From: a virus
Length of the DNA stretch: 30,733 nucleotides
IMG/VR virus record: IMGVR_UViG_3300009181_002861
Location: 1 to 30,733 of that record
Strand: one strand, 5' to 3'
Numbering within the stretch: the first letter of the stretch is position 1; each line of letters opens with the position of its first letter. Below, piece by piece: positions 14,658-22,408 of this stretch. The position numbers and the translations under genes are program-made. Below the pieces are notes generated by a model. That model did no database searches. It saw only the letters and a list, made by a program, of their open reading frames with translations, and was not told the DNA's origin.

Positions 14658-15685
14658 TTCAACCACCTTTTATTTTCTAGTGTCCATAATGTCATCTCTT
14701 TAATACGTTCACTCAGTTTAATCTTAGGTTCCCAGCCAAGTGACTTCAATAAACCACCATCTAAGGCATATCGTAAATCGTGTCCAGGTCTACTGCCGTG
14801 AAAGTCAACCATTTCATAAACAAGTTCTTTATCTTGTGCATCAGCAATCATGTGTGCTAATGTTAGATTATCTATTTCTTCGGTACCAACAAGATTGAAT
14901 TTAGGACAATGAGCGTGACCATAATCGCCTGTGTGTTTATAATCTTTAAGTCCTAGAATAAACATTAAGCCTTCTGCAACATCTTTTGCATGAATGTACA
15001 TACGAGTACCTGCCTGTGTTCTGGTTGGGTCAGCATGAATGAATATCTTTTCACCATCTCTGGCACGTTGAATACACATAGGAATAAACTTCTCTGGATG
15101 TTGACGCTCACCAAACACATTCATTGTGTGTGTAACAACGATTGGCATCTTATAGGTGTTTTCATAAGCAACACAAAATTCTTCTGCTGCAGCTTTGGAT
15201 GCTGAGTATGGATTTGTAGAGTTGTATCGGTCATATTCTTTGTATGAAACACCAGGAGGTGCCACGCCAAAGATTTCATCTGTGGAGAAATATACAAATC
15301 GTTCCAGATTAGGAAGATGTTTACGAGCATAGTCAAGCATATTAACTGTGCCAACTGTATTATCTTGTACGAACTCCATTGGAAATTCAATACTACGGTC
15401 TACGTGACTGCCGGCTGCTAAATGTAGGATGATATCAACAGGACCAATGTCTTTGATAATCATTTCATTTAGTTCCGCTTTCAAATCATGAAACACAATA
15501 CGTAATCTACTAGACACAACCTTTGAGTCATGGTCTTGTAACATATCATGCAATCGATTTAAATTACCTGAAATATCTAATCTATCTAAACAAATAATTT
15601 TCCAATCTGTTTCTCTAAGCATCTTATCAATCACATGATGCGCAATAAAGCCAGCACCACCTGTAATCAAAACATTCTTACTCAT
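14654..15685 (-). CDS. dTDP-glucose 4,6-dehydratase-like SDR, 343 aa
   Basis: Nucleotide-binding loop TGGAGFIAHH at 8-17; STDEIFG at 134-140, with the Thr-Asp-Glu triad typical of RmlB dehydratases; Y160 and K164 in NPYSASKAAAEEF. MNVFGERQHPEKFIP corresponds to the NNYGPxxxPEKLIP block of that family. RmlB converts dTDP-glucose to the 4-keto-6-deoxy form, the entry to deoxysugars. CDP-specific dehydratases usually have DK rather than DE, so dTDP or another base is favoured. This leaves a possible mismatch with the CDP-using E1 partner. No nucleotidylyltransferase is encoded in the window, so the host would supply the sugar nucleotide. ATGA overlaps on both sides. Confidence 0.75.
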   Translation of the reverse strand: MSKNVLITGGAGFIAHHVIDKMLRETDWKIICLDRLDISGNLNRLHDMLQDHDSKVVSSRLRIVFHDLKAELNEMIIKDIGPVDIILHLAAGSHVDRSIEFPMEFVQDNTVGTVNMLDYARKHLPNLERFVYFSTDEIFGVAPPGVSYKEYDRYNSTNPYSASKAAAEEFCVAYENTYKMPIVVTHTMNVFGERQHPEKFIPMCIQRARDGEKIFIHADPTRTQAGTRMYIHAKDVAEGLMFILGLKDYKHTGDYGHAHCPKFNLVGTEEIDNLTLAHMIADAQDKELVYEMVDFHGSRPGHDLRYALDGGLLKSLGWEPKIKLSERIKEMTLWTLENKRWLK

Positions 15686-16362
15686 AATTTAACTCCATAA
15701 TATTCGGCAATACCATGTTTGCCGTGAAACCCTAAACTCTTACCTAACCAAGGTGAACCATAATTGTGTTCTATACTAAATCTGTCTGCCAATTCTGGTG
15801 GAGCAAATTTAATATTGTAAATACTTTCTAGTGTGTATCTATGTATCTTACAAATAATATTGTCTTCTGGAATCCACTTCTTACCTTCACCATCGATAAC
15901 ATAAGCAGATATGTCGTTCATATAGTCCATATAATCTGAACTAAGATTTTTTATCTTCAGACTTAGAAACACATCATAAAGTTTACGTGAACGTAAACAG
16001 AAACCACCGTTACCAACTAAGCCGTCACCCCAACGAGCACCAATATAATCATAATTCAAAAACTCATCAGTCCAAGCATCAGCATTAACTGCAAATCCAT
16101 CTCCGTGTATGATTAGATTATATTCTTCTGTACAAACTTCAGGACACAATTTTAAAGTAATATGACTATAATCATCATTATATATTTGTATTTTAGGTAT
16201 GACTATCCATGTAACTGGTACACCAATGTCTTCAGGAAAATCAATATCCGAAAACCAATAAACTCTAGTGATTTTATCTCCTAGAGTTTGTATTGTTCTT
16301 TTTAAAGCATCAATGGTGGGCGTATAGTGTAATGTATCAATGCAAGTAATTCCTATTGCCAT
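15682..16362 (-). CDS. DUF5672-family putative glycosyltransferase, 226 aa
   Basis: EYNLIIHGDGFAVNADAWTD around residues 80-98 carries the HxD-type acidic motif, followed by YDYIGARWGDGLVGNGGFCL and RSRKLYDVF. The YIGAxW...VGNGGFxLRSRK pattern is the signature of DUF5672, a GT-A-like family found in sugar clusters. HxYGSPWLGKSLGFHG-like C-terminal residues (NYGSPWLGKSLGFHGKHG) complete it. Donor and acceptor are unknown. It overlaps neighbours by 10 bases upstream and ATGA downstream, placing it firmly in the operon. Confidence 0.75.
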   Translation of the reverse strand: MAIGITCIDTLHYTPTIDALKRTIQTLGDKITRVYWFSDIDFPEDIGVPVTWIVIPKIQIYNDDYSHITLKLCPEVCTEEYNLIIHGDGFAVNADAWTDEFLNYDYIGARWGDGLVGNGGFCLRSRKLYDVFLSLKIKNLSSDYMDYMNDISAYVIDGEGKKWIPEDNIICKIHRYTLESIYNIKFAPPELADRFSIEHNYGSPWLGKSLGFHGKHGIAEYYGVKL

Positions 16363-17078
16363 TGTGTACTCTCAAAATCCAACCAATATGTATTCAATTT
16401 ACCTTTACCTTGAATTAGATAAAACGGTAAAGTGTGAACAAGTCCACGACTAGAGTTGTAGTATATCAGTTCTGCTGGTCCCCTGTCAAGAGCCCATGCA
16501 AAGTGGCTAGTACCAGTATCACCACCAACAAAGATTTCTGCCTCTTGGATGTGGTGAATATTATCCATGAAATCATATGAATATTTCCACTCTTTATAGT
16601 CCGGTCTATTATGTCTATCTTTTACACAAATAATTTTTTCATAATCATGATATTCATTGGTACTATATTTGTCAAGTATGTCTTCAAATAGAATATTTGG
16701 CCAATTTCGATATGTGTTGTATGGAGCATCAAATAGTGGAAATACTACAATCTTCTTTTTCATTTCCACTTTGTTTGGTATCTTAACCAAGTCGCCGGAT
16801 ATATCTCTAAAGTCCCACAAATTAACTCTACGCCAAGGCAAAGTTTCTTGGCCAGGAAGAATTGTGAAATAGTCTGTTGCGTTTAATAAGAATTGATAGA
16901 AATCTTGGCAATATTTTTCAGAACTTATTCCTGGCCATTCTTGTATTATGTTAAACTTAATTGTTGGATCTTTTCTAATCTTTCTTAGATACTCAACAAC
17001 ATTAGCAACACCAATCATATCACCATTACGTAAAGCACCACCAAAAGTTCCAGGTTTAATATCAATAATTGTAGTCAT
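16353..17078 (-). CDS. GT9-like (heptosyltransferase-type) glycosyltransferase, 241 aa
   Basis: The C-terminal half contains AEIFVGGDTGTSHFAWALDR, matching the GDTGxxHxAxA nucleotide-sugar site of GT9 and related GT-B enzymes. The N-terminal half (IDIKPGTFGGALRNGDMIGV) is a Rossmann-like start with a glycine-rich turn, and KKIVVFPLFDAPYNTYRNWP matches the strand that begins the second domain. At 241 residues it is shorter than typical 320-350-residue heptosyltransferases. Start choice is uncertain: ATG 17078 (MTTIIDIKPG) is preferred, while ATG 17093 would add five residues. Neither has a strong ribosome binding site. It overlaps its upstream neighbour by 17 bases. Confidence 0.65.
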   Translation of the reverse strand: MTTIIDIKPGTFGGALRNGDMIGVANVVEYLRKIRKDPTIKFNIIQEWPGISSEKYCQDFYQFLLNATDYFTILPGQETLPWRRVNLWDFRDISGDLVKIPNKVEMKKKIVVFPLFDAPYNTYRNWPNILFEDILDKYSTNEYHDYEKIICVKDRHNRPDYKEWKYSYDFMDNIHHIQEAEIFVGGDTGTSHFAWALDRGPAELIYYNSSRGLVHTLPFYLIQGKGKLNTYWLDFESTQWQ

Positions 17079-17748
17079 GTAATGTATTTCCATCCATAGA
17101 AGCGAAATGATGTACTGAGTTAGGTGGTAATTCTAACATTTCATCATAAGTTGAATAACCATAAATTTGTTCAGTTAATTTTTTGTCTCTGATAGAACCA
17201 AGCCATGCTCTTTCTACAGCACTTTCACATCTCCAAATTTCATTCATAGAAAACGTGTCTCTAATAAACTGAATATTACCAAAGAAACATAATGTACCAA
17301 CACCATAATTGTCTTGTAATGTTATAAGTTTTTTATCTAGTGATTCAAATTTTTTAATTAGTTTTGAATAATCCAAATCTGGATGTTGGTCATAACAAAG
17401 TTTCAATACATTTTTAAATTCATAACGATTCAATAAATTTAGACCATTGTGTATAGCTGTCATTTCAGCAACGCCATGATTTGGTCTAGTTGGCACACCA
17501 TCTATTTGCCAACGATTGTCTGAATCATAAATTGATGAATGACAATAACTCTGTGTTTCTTCGTCTAATATTGAGTGTGAAGAAAGACAGATATAATAAC
17601 CAGTTTCTTTTAAATATTTTACCAAAGTACGGAGCATTCTTCGTTTTCTTTGTACGATTGAATAATCTCCACAACTATGGTGTTCTGGATCATTACCTCC
17701 AGTATAAGAAGTAATTAATATTGCTGTGTCTTTAGATACTATATTCAT
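17062..17748 (-). CDS. Putative glycosyltransferase or glycan-cluster protein, 228 aa
   Basis: The N-terminus TAILITSYTGGNDPEHHSCG looks like the first strand of a GT-A domain. The middle has NGLNLLNRYEFKNVLKLCYD followed by QHPDLDYSKLI, where an acid pair sits roughly at the metal-binding place. DNYGVGTLCFFGNIQFIRDT and CESAVERAWLGSIRD follow. I do not recognise a named family. Size, acidic motif and the surrounding glycosyltransferases support a sugar-related role. It begins in an ATGA overlap with the preceding gene. Confidence 0.45.
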   Translation of the reverse strand: MNIVSKDTAILITSYTGGNDPEHHSCGDYSIVQRKRRMLRTLVKYLKETGYYICLSSHSILDEETQSYCHSSIYDSDNRWQIDGVPTRPNHGVAEMTAIHNGLNLLNRYEFKNVLKLCYDQHPDLDYSKLIKKFESLDKKLITLQDNYGVGTLCFFGNIQFIRDTFSMNEIWRCESAVERAWLGSIRDKKLTEQIYGYSTYDEMLELPPNSVHHFASMDGNTLHDYNY

Positions 17749-18491
17749 GTCATCATACCTTCCAAACGATTTGCATGAATTAAACGAGCATTACGATTCA
17801 GATAAAAATGCTTTTCAAATATTTTGTCAATGTTTTTACCGTTATCCCAAGATATATCATCACCAACTCTGAATTCTGGATTCCAATCTTCTGCTTTCCA
17901 TACACAATATAATTCTTTATTGAGTAAGTCGGCCATAATACCGACGCCAGTAAAATTGGTAATAAATGGTTTATTTAAGTTTTTAATAATGTAAGCATTT
18001 TCTAACATAGTTCTATCAAAATCAATAAATTCACAATTACTTAAATGTGAAAGTATATGGGTTTTCCTACGTGTATCAATTTCACCAATAGCCCACCTAT
18101 CACCAACATAATATTTGTCTTTAATTTCAATATCGAATTCTGGAGTCTTGATGATGAAATTATCATCAACATCAAATGTCATTCCAAAATTATCTTTCAT
18201 AAAATTTTCATAACGACAAGTTTCAATTGGTCTATTTGGATCCTTCTTATCTTCTCTGATAGGCCAAGAACTCATTTGCATGATATCACCATACATAAAC
18301 ACCTCATCATCAAACATAACATCTGTGAATAAGTCCTGATGCATTAGGAATTCTACAAGTCCTTTAAACTTTCTCATTTCTTTTTTGATAGTTAAAGAAT
18401 ATTTACCATACGTTTTACTAATACCCGACATGACAGGCAGTGCGTTCAAAAAGTCGCCGAGATTGGCAGTTCCATTAAGATATATTTTCAT
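17745..18491 (-). CDS. GT9-like nucleotide-sugar transferase homologue, 248 aa
   Basis: MKIYLNGTANLGDFLNALPV at the N-terminus matches the GDxLxALPxL opening of heptosyltransferase-type GT-B proteins. ITNFTGVGIMADLLNKELYC near the C-terminus corresponds to the second-domain donor site, though without a clear GDTG motif. The start at 18491 is favoured by TTTAGGAAATATAATG. An in-frame upstream start at 18560 would add 23 residues unlike the family and overlap the preceding gene much further. It may be a divergent glycosyltransferase or a non-catalytic relative. Confidence 0.5.
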   Translation of the reverse strand: MKIYLNGTANLGDFLNALPVMSGISKTYGKYSLTIKKEMRKFKGLVEFLMHQDLFTDVMFDDEVFMYGDIMQMSSWPIREDKKDPNRPIETCRYENFMKDNFGMTFDVDDNFIIKTPEFDIEIKDKYYVGDRWAIGEIDTRRKTHILSHLSNCEFIDFDRTMLENAYIIKNLNKPFITNFTGVGIMADLLNKELYCVWKAEDWNPEFRVGDDISWDNGKNIDKIFEKHFYLNRNARLIHANRLEGMMT

Positions 18492-19284
18492 TATATTTCC
18501 TAAAAGCAATAAACCAATCATTAGGTGAGATTGGGTGTAATTCAAATTTGTCGGGTTCAATTAATGAGGACATTAACAATAGTGTTTGGTCATCATCAAT
18601 CAAATCTTTGGATATCAATTCATCAAAGCTCTGATTCATTAATCTCTCCAATTCAGGCCACATCTTTTGACTTGAAACAATACAAGGTCCAGTGATATGT
18701 ACATCATTATTAGATATGATACTAGTTATTGGAGTATTGGGATTAAAGTCTTTGATATTGAATAGATGTATTTTATCTTTATTAAAAGGATATTCCCACA
18801 ATTTAACATTGTTTAGTGTAGATGGTTCACGGCAGTATCCAAAATCCAACCATGCAATTAAATCAGTATCAAATACACCAGCACCAATTGAATGATTAAC
18901 AAAATGTGATTTAAGAAAATTCACAAGTACATAATCTGATGACCAATACTCTGGATTTTTAACTTGATTCGGATTAATCATAGCCAAGAATTCGAGATTG
19001 TTTTGTATCTTTCTAATCTTTTCACGATATTCACCAAATTGGTCCTCAAAATCTATTGTGATAACAACTGTTTTGTCCGTTTTATCTTTTCTAATTTCCC
19101 AAACTTTTTCGGCTAAATCTTCAGATGTGTAAACAACAATAGTATTATCCAAACTTGCCATATTGGCAAATCTTTCAAAGTATGTATCATTTGTTCTTTG
19201 TAGATAGTGTGGTAGTCCTTTTTCTGGAGTCCAATCACCTCGGCCTATATCAAAGAAGGCCGTCACAATACTAATTTCATTCAT
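18475..19284 (-). CDS. HtrL/YibB-family protein, putative glycosyltransferase, 269 aa
   Basis: SIVTAFFDIGRGDWTPEKGL followed by RTNDTYFERFANMASLDNTI and VVYTSEDLAEK is the characteristic opening of HtrL/YibB proteins, also known as WlaTC in Campylobacter surface-sugar loci. AWLDFGYCREPSTLNNVKLW includes the WxDxG acidic motif of the family. The ATG at 19284 follows the preceding TAA by one base, with AAGGTTTAAT upstream. A longer reading from 19383 would be out of keeping with the family start. Exact linkage is unknown; a role in lipopolysaccharide or virion glycan assembly is inferred from homologues and context. Confidence 0.78.
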   Translation of the reverse strand: MNEISIVTAFFDIGRGDWTPEKGLPHYLQRTNDTYFERFANMASLDNTIVVYTSEDLAEKVWEIRKDKTDKTVVITIDFEDQFGEYREKIRKIQNNLEFLAMINPNQVKNPEYWSSDYVLVNFLKSHFVNHSIGAGVFDTDLIAWLDFGYCREPSTLNNVKLWEYPFNKDKIHLFNIKDFNPNTPITSIISNNDVHITGPCIVSSQKMWPELERLMNQSFDELISKDLIDDDQTLLLMSSLIEPDKFELHPISPNDWFIAFRKYNENIS

Positions 19285-19285
19285 A

Positions 19286-20152
19286 TTAAACCTTGTATGT
19301 AAAGAACTGTGATGGGTCATCCTGTTTGAATTTCTTCTGTACAAATTCTTTCCATTCAGGCACACGGTCATATTGATGTACAATACAGAAAGGTTTACCT
19401 AATGAATTAGAAACAATACCATCATGGAATACAGGTTCAAGGTCGGTTAAATTCGGCCTGAAACCATCAATCTTAGATGGATCAGCAACTGTTCCTGCCT
19501 GTACAGCCCAAGCTTCATGTTGTTTTGTATAGTGAACAACATTCTTATACGGTTGAGTTTGAATCAATACATTATAGACCGCCTGGTCAACGATAGGAAT
19601 AGGTCGGTTAACTGCATTACTGAAGATGTTGAACACCAAGTCTTTAATATATTCGGATGAACCTGCGAGTACTCCTACGTTGTAGATTTCATTATCTTTA
19701 AATTTACTATAGATGTAACCGCCATAAGTTTCCATTAAGTTTTGGTTGCCCCATGATTCATCTTTGTAACGAATAGATTCTGCACCTGCCACAAGTTGTT
19801 TCATATCTTTAACACCAATATTGTGGTAGTCTAACCATTCAAATGGGTCTGTCTGAAAATAAACATCTTTCACATCTGTTGTAATGACATGGTTATATTT
19901 CTGCCAATTCTTAGAAAGATAATCATAGATGGAAAGGAATCTTAAAACGTGTACAGGAATATTGGCTTCTGGCATATCAACCAGTTCAAATCCTTTGTTA
20001 GCTAAAATTGATTTGGTTTCATCTGTTGCATTACCGACACACATAACTCTATGTGCATCCGGCATTACTTCGCAAATTGATTCAACCCAAGGTTTAAGTT
20101 GATTGTAGTTATAGTTGGTAAATCCACCAATAATTAGATTTTCTTTCGCCAT
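19286..20152 (-). CDS. GT-A glycosyltransferase-like protein with DxxD motif, 288 aa
   Basis: HVITTDVKDVYFQTDPFEWL near residue 90 is the metal-binding core of nucleotide-sugar transferases resembling GT34/GT77-type proteins. NVGVLAGSSEYIKDLVFNIF, VDQAVYNVLI and a C-terminal KPFCIVHQYDRVPEWKEFV complete the usual set, with His in HQYDR as probable metal ligand. The start MAKENLIIGGFTNYN has a 19-base overlap with the upstream GT2 gene. Donor sugar unknown. Confidence 0.65.
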   Translation of the reverse strand: MAKENLIIGGFTNYNYNQLKPWVESICEVMPDAHRVMCVGNATDETKSILANKGFELVDMPEANIPVHVLRFLSIYDYLSKNWQKYNHVITTDVKDVYFQTDPFEWLDYHNIGVKDMKQLVAGAESIRYKDESWGNQNLMETYGGYIYSKFKDNEIYNVGVLAGSSEYIKDLVFNIFSNAVNRPIPIVDQAVYNVLIQTQPYKNVVHYTKQHEAWAVQAGTVADPSKIDGFRPNLTDLEPVFHDGIVSNSLGKPFCIVHQYDRVPEWKEFVQKKFKQDDPSQFFTYKV

Positions 20153-20847
20153 GGTAATACTCCATTATATTTTTCATTCATAATTTGATTGCCTTGATAG
20201 AAGAATTCTGGTACAACAGAACCTTCATTTCCAGCAACACGATAATTCACAGTATATTCACCTGTACAATTATAGTTAGGTAAGTTCCGTGATAATACAT
20301 CAAACCAAACTCTATCTTGTCCCCAACCACCGTGCCAGACAGATGCTAATTGTATAGCATGATGAGTTTTAAGGCAATAGCAATTTGTGTCTATATGACT
20401 ATAATCACCAGAAAATACTGGCCATCTACCTAAAGATTCACAATCATCTTTACATAGAAAGTTACCATCTTTGTTAGTTATGTTTCTTAATGAATATGAC
20501 CAATCTTTTTTATCAATTTCAATCTTCTCAATACAGTTCTTTACATGGTCTTTTTCGAACCAACAATCTTGATCCAAATATAGTACATATTCGGTGTTAA
20601 TTAGGTGTGTGAAAGCGGCATAGATACGGTGGCCATAAAATCCATTGGCACCAACATTCAAAGGCAAATAACATTTTTCTATATTCTTACCAGGAAAAGA
20701 ATCAACAATATTCCTTGTCCTAGAATGGTTTTGTAACCCATCCGAAATAATATAACATTTTGTTTCATAGGTTTGTTCAAGTACACTTTGAACAGCCTTT
20801 CTCAACTCCGGTGAACCCGTAGTTGGTATAATCACGGTAGCACTCAT
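20134..20847 (-). CDS. Family 2 glycosyltransferase, 237 aa
   Basis: MSATVIIPTTGSPELRKAVQ and SVLEQTYETKCYIISDG are the classic GT2 opening. NVGANGFYGHRIYAAFTHL then LDQDCWFEKDHV give the DxD metal site. WGQDRVWFDVL supplies the catalytic-acid region. It uses a nucleotide-diphospho-sugar and inverts configuration, as the family does; the substrate is not predictable. It is the first gene of the 13-gene sugar chain, one base after the 101-residue gene, so this operon is not separated from the replication-side transcript by any visible promoter or terminator. Confidence 0.85.
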   Translation of the reverse strand: MSATVIIPTTGSPELRKAVQSVLEQTYETKCYIISDGLQNHSRTRNIVDSFPGKNIEKCYLPLNVGANGFYGHRIYAAFTHLINTEYVLYLDQDCWFEKDHVKNCIEKIEIDKKDWSYSLRNITNKDGNFLCKDDCESLGRWPVFSGDYSHIDTNCYCLKTHHAIQLASVWHGGWGQDRVWFDVLSRNLPNYNCTGEYTVNYRVAGNEGSVVPEFFYQGNQIMNEKYNGVLPWRKKI

Positions 20848-20848
20848 A

Positions 20849-21154
20849 TTATCCTCTAGTCAGTTTCAATATATTTTCTATTTGTTTCTCTATTACTGGT
20901 TTGCGGTTAGGCCAATATATATATTCTTTGTCTCCAGTAGAATGTAGTTTGGTGAGAAATGGTATAATCATCTTCTCCAATTCCAATAGTTGACTTCTGT
21001 AATTGCTAGCAGTTAATGAAGATGCTTCATATTCTGCATCTTTGGCTGCATTCGTAATAACCGCTTTATATTCTTCCTCAGATACGGCAGAAAAACCAAA
21101 GTCATCAACGCCATCAAACTCTTTGGATAGTTTATCAAAATCTATTAGTGCCAT
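20849..21154 (-). CDS. Small conserved phage protein, 101 aa, function unknown
   Basis: The N-terminal half is acidic (IDFDKLSKEFDGVDDFGFSA, VSEEEYKAVI). The C-terminal half is helical, LLELEKMIIPFLTKLHSTGD followed by KEYIYWPNRKPVIEKQIENI. The phrase EYIYWPNRKPVIExQ recurs in T4-like marine phages next to replication and recombination genes. It does not look like UvsY in length or sequence. It lies nine bases after the 413-residue gene. A role in DNA metabolism is a guess from position only. Confidence 0.7.
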   Translation of the reverse strand: MALIDFDKLSKEFDGVDDFGFSAVSEEEYKAVITNAAKDAEYEASSLTASNYRSQLLELEKMIIPFLTKLHSTGDKEYIYWPNRKPVIEKQIENILKLTRG

Positions 21155-21163
21155 TATTAACTT

Positions 21164-22405
21164 TTATTTTGCTATTACGAATTTTGATGAATCTTCAGAT
21201 CGAGATGTTGCATATTGATACACAACACGAGCAAATTCATCAGCATATTTTTTATTTTTCAACCATTCTATAATCAATGGAATAACTTTGTTGGTTACAT
21301 CCAAAGCACTTAAAGCTCCAACTTCAAAATCATATTCTTTTCTATCTATTACTTTTTTATCATATTGTTGTCTATAAAATACTTTATTTTTTCTAAATTC
21401 TTTCATTGCATCATTTACTGTTCTATCAAATTTTGATGCAAAACCGGAATCAACAAGACTAAAAATACTAACAAGTGGACCTTGACTTAAACTACCGCTT
21501 CTTGCTTCCATGCCTGCAATTTTAATTTCAGCTTTAAATCCTCCAGATCCTGAAGGATCATGTCTGAATGTTATTTCTTCTGTTTCATCTTTATTTAAAT
21601 ATATTGCAAAATACCTGGCAATCTTTTTTTCTCCTGGTTTTGGTTTTGTATATATTTTCCAATTGTTTGTTCCACCAAATTCAATATTTTTAAGTTTTTT
21701 AAGTTCAGATGGTCGATTAAAATTGACCTTCTCAAGCTTGACTTCTTTTGTTTGCTTCTTTAATGATAGTGGTAATAATTGACCGTCAGATATCATTTTA
21801 CTAATCATTTTATTTAAAACAGAAAAAGTCATTTTCTTATTACTAGAAACTTCATCGGATATTTCTTTTTTTGCTTTAGGTGAAGCAAAGTATATGTCAG
21901 CTGGAGACCATTTATTAATATTGGAAAAAGAAATACCACTAGAACCTTCTTTAATCAATATCTTTTGTGTATCATTTGCTCTTTTATATAATTCGGCAAT
22001 ATTTGCCATAACATCTTTATCACCACGAACATAAAAAATAGATGACCAAGAAGGTTGTTTAATACTTGAAAATTCTTTACTAATTGAATTAATATCCTGA
22101 ATTAATTTTTTAGCAATTAATAGTGATGATTTATACCAATCATCTTTAGTTTTAGGATTTGATGAGTTTGTACCAGATAATAATTGTTCAACTTCAGTTA
22201 AACTGGCATCAGCGTCAACATGAGATTTAAAAGTGCTTTCAATTTTTGCTGCGGAATAATTTTGATTCCAATTTTTTTTGAAAGACAAATAATTTGGAAA
22301 TTTATTTAAATCGAATACTTCATTTATTGTACTAGATCCGAGATAATCCGCCAGAGCACAAAATAATGCTTGAGCCGATTCAGCTTTTGAGGTTTCGTCT
22401 GCCAT
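21164..22405 (-). CDS. Unassigned phage protein with SPADIYF and SLKK motifs, 413 aa
   Basis: A strong ribosome binding site (AGGTGATAAATG) supports the start. The sequence is helical up to residue 140, then has GISFSNINKWSPADIYFASP and, 45 residues on, ISDGQLLPLSLKKQTKEVKL. A central beta-rich part (WKIYTKPKPGEKKIARYFAI, ITFRHDPSGSGGFKAEIKIA) is followed by helices. W-x-PADI-x plus LxPxSLKK occurs in several phage proteins of unknown function and recalls the strand layout of restriction-endonuclease-like folds, but I cannot identify a full PD-(D/E)xK site. No function assigned. A TATAAATA octamer 90 bases upstream might make it late. Confidence 0.6.
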   Translation of the reverse strand: MADETSKAESAQALFCALADYLGSSTINEVFDLNKFPNYLSFKKNWNQNYSAAKIESTFKSHVDADASLTEVEQLLSGTNSSNPKTKDDWYKSSLLIAKKLIQDINSISKEFSSIKQPSWSSIFYVRGDKDVMANIAELYKRANDTQKILIKEGSSGISFSNINKWSPADIYFASPKAKKEISDEVSSNKKMTFSVLNKMISKMISDGQLLPLSLKKQTKEVKLEKVNFNRPSELKKLKNIEFGGTNNWKIYTKPKPGEKKIARYFAIYLNKDETEEITFRHDPSGSGGFKAEIKIAGMEARSGSLSQGPLVSIFSLVDSGFASKFDRTVNDAMKEFRKNKVFYRQQYDKKVIDRKEYDFEVGALSALDVTNKVIPLIIEWLKNKKYADEFARVVYQYATSRSEDSSKFVIAK

Positions 22406-22408
22406 TTA

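Noticed and set aside
19284-19383. Longer N-terminus for the HtrL-family gene from an upstream start
   Set aside because: The extra residues overlap the previous gene by nearly 100 bases and do not resemble the family. ATG 19284 has a Shine-Dalgarno-like site and follows the previous stop directly.
20849-21154. Assignment of the 101-residue protein as UvsY
   Set aside because: Although it lies near recombination genes, it is shorter than UvsY and lacks its recognisable helical sequence; the EYIYWPNRKP motif belongs to a different small family.
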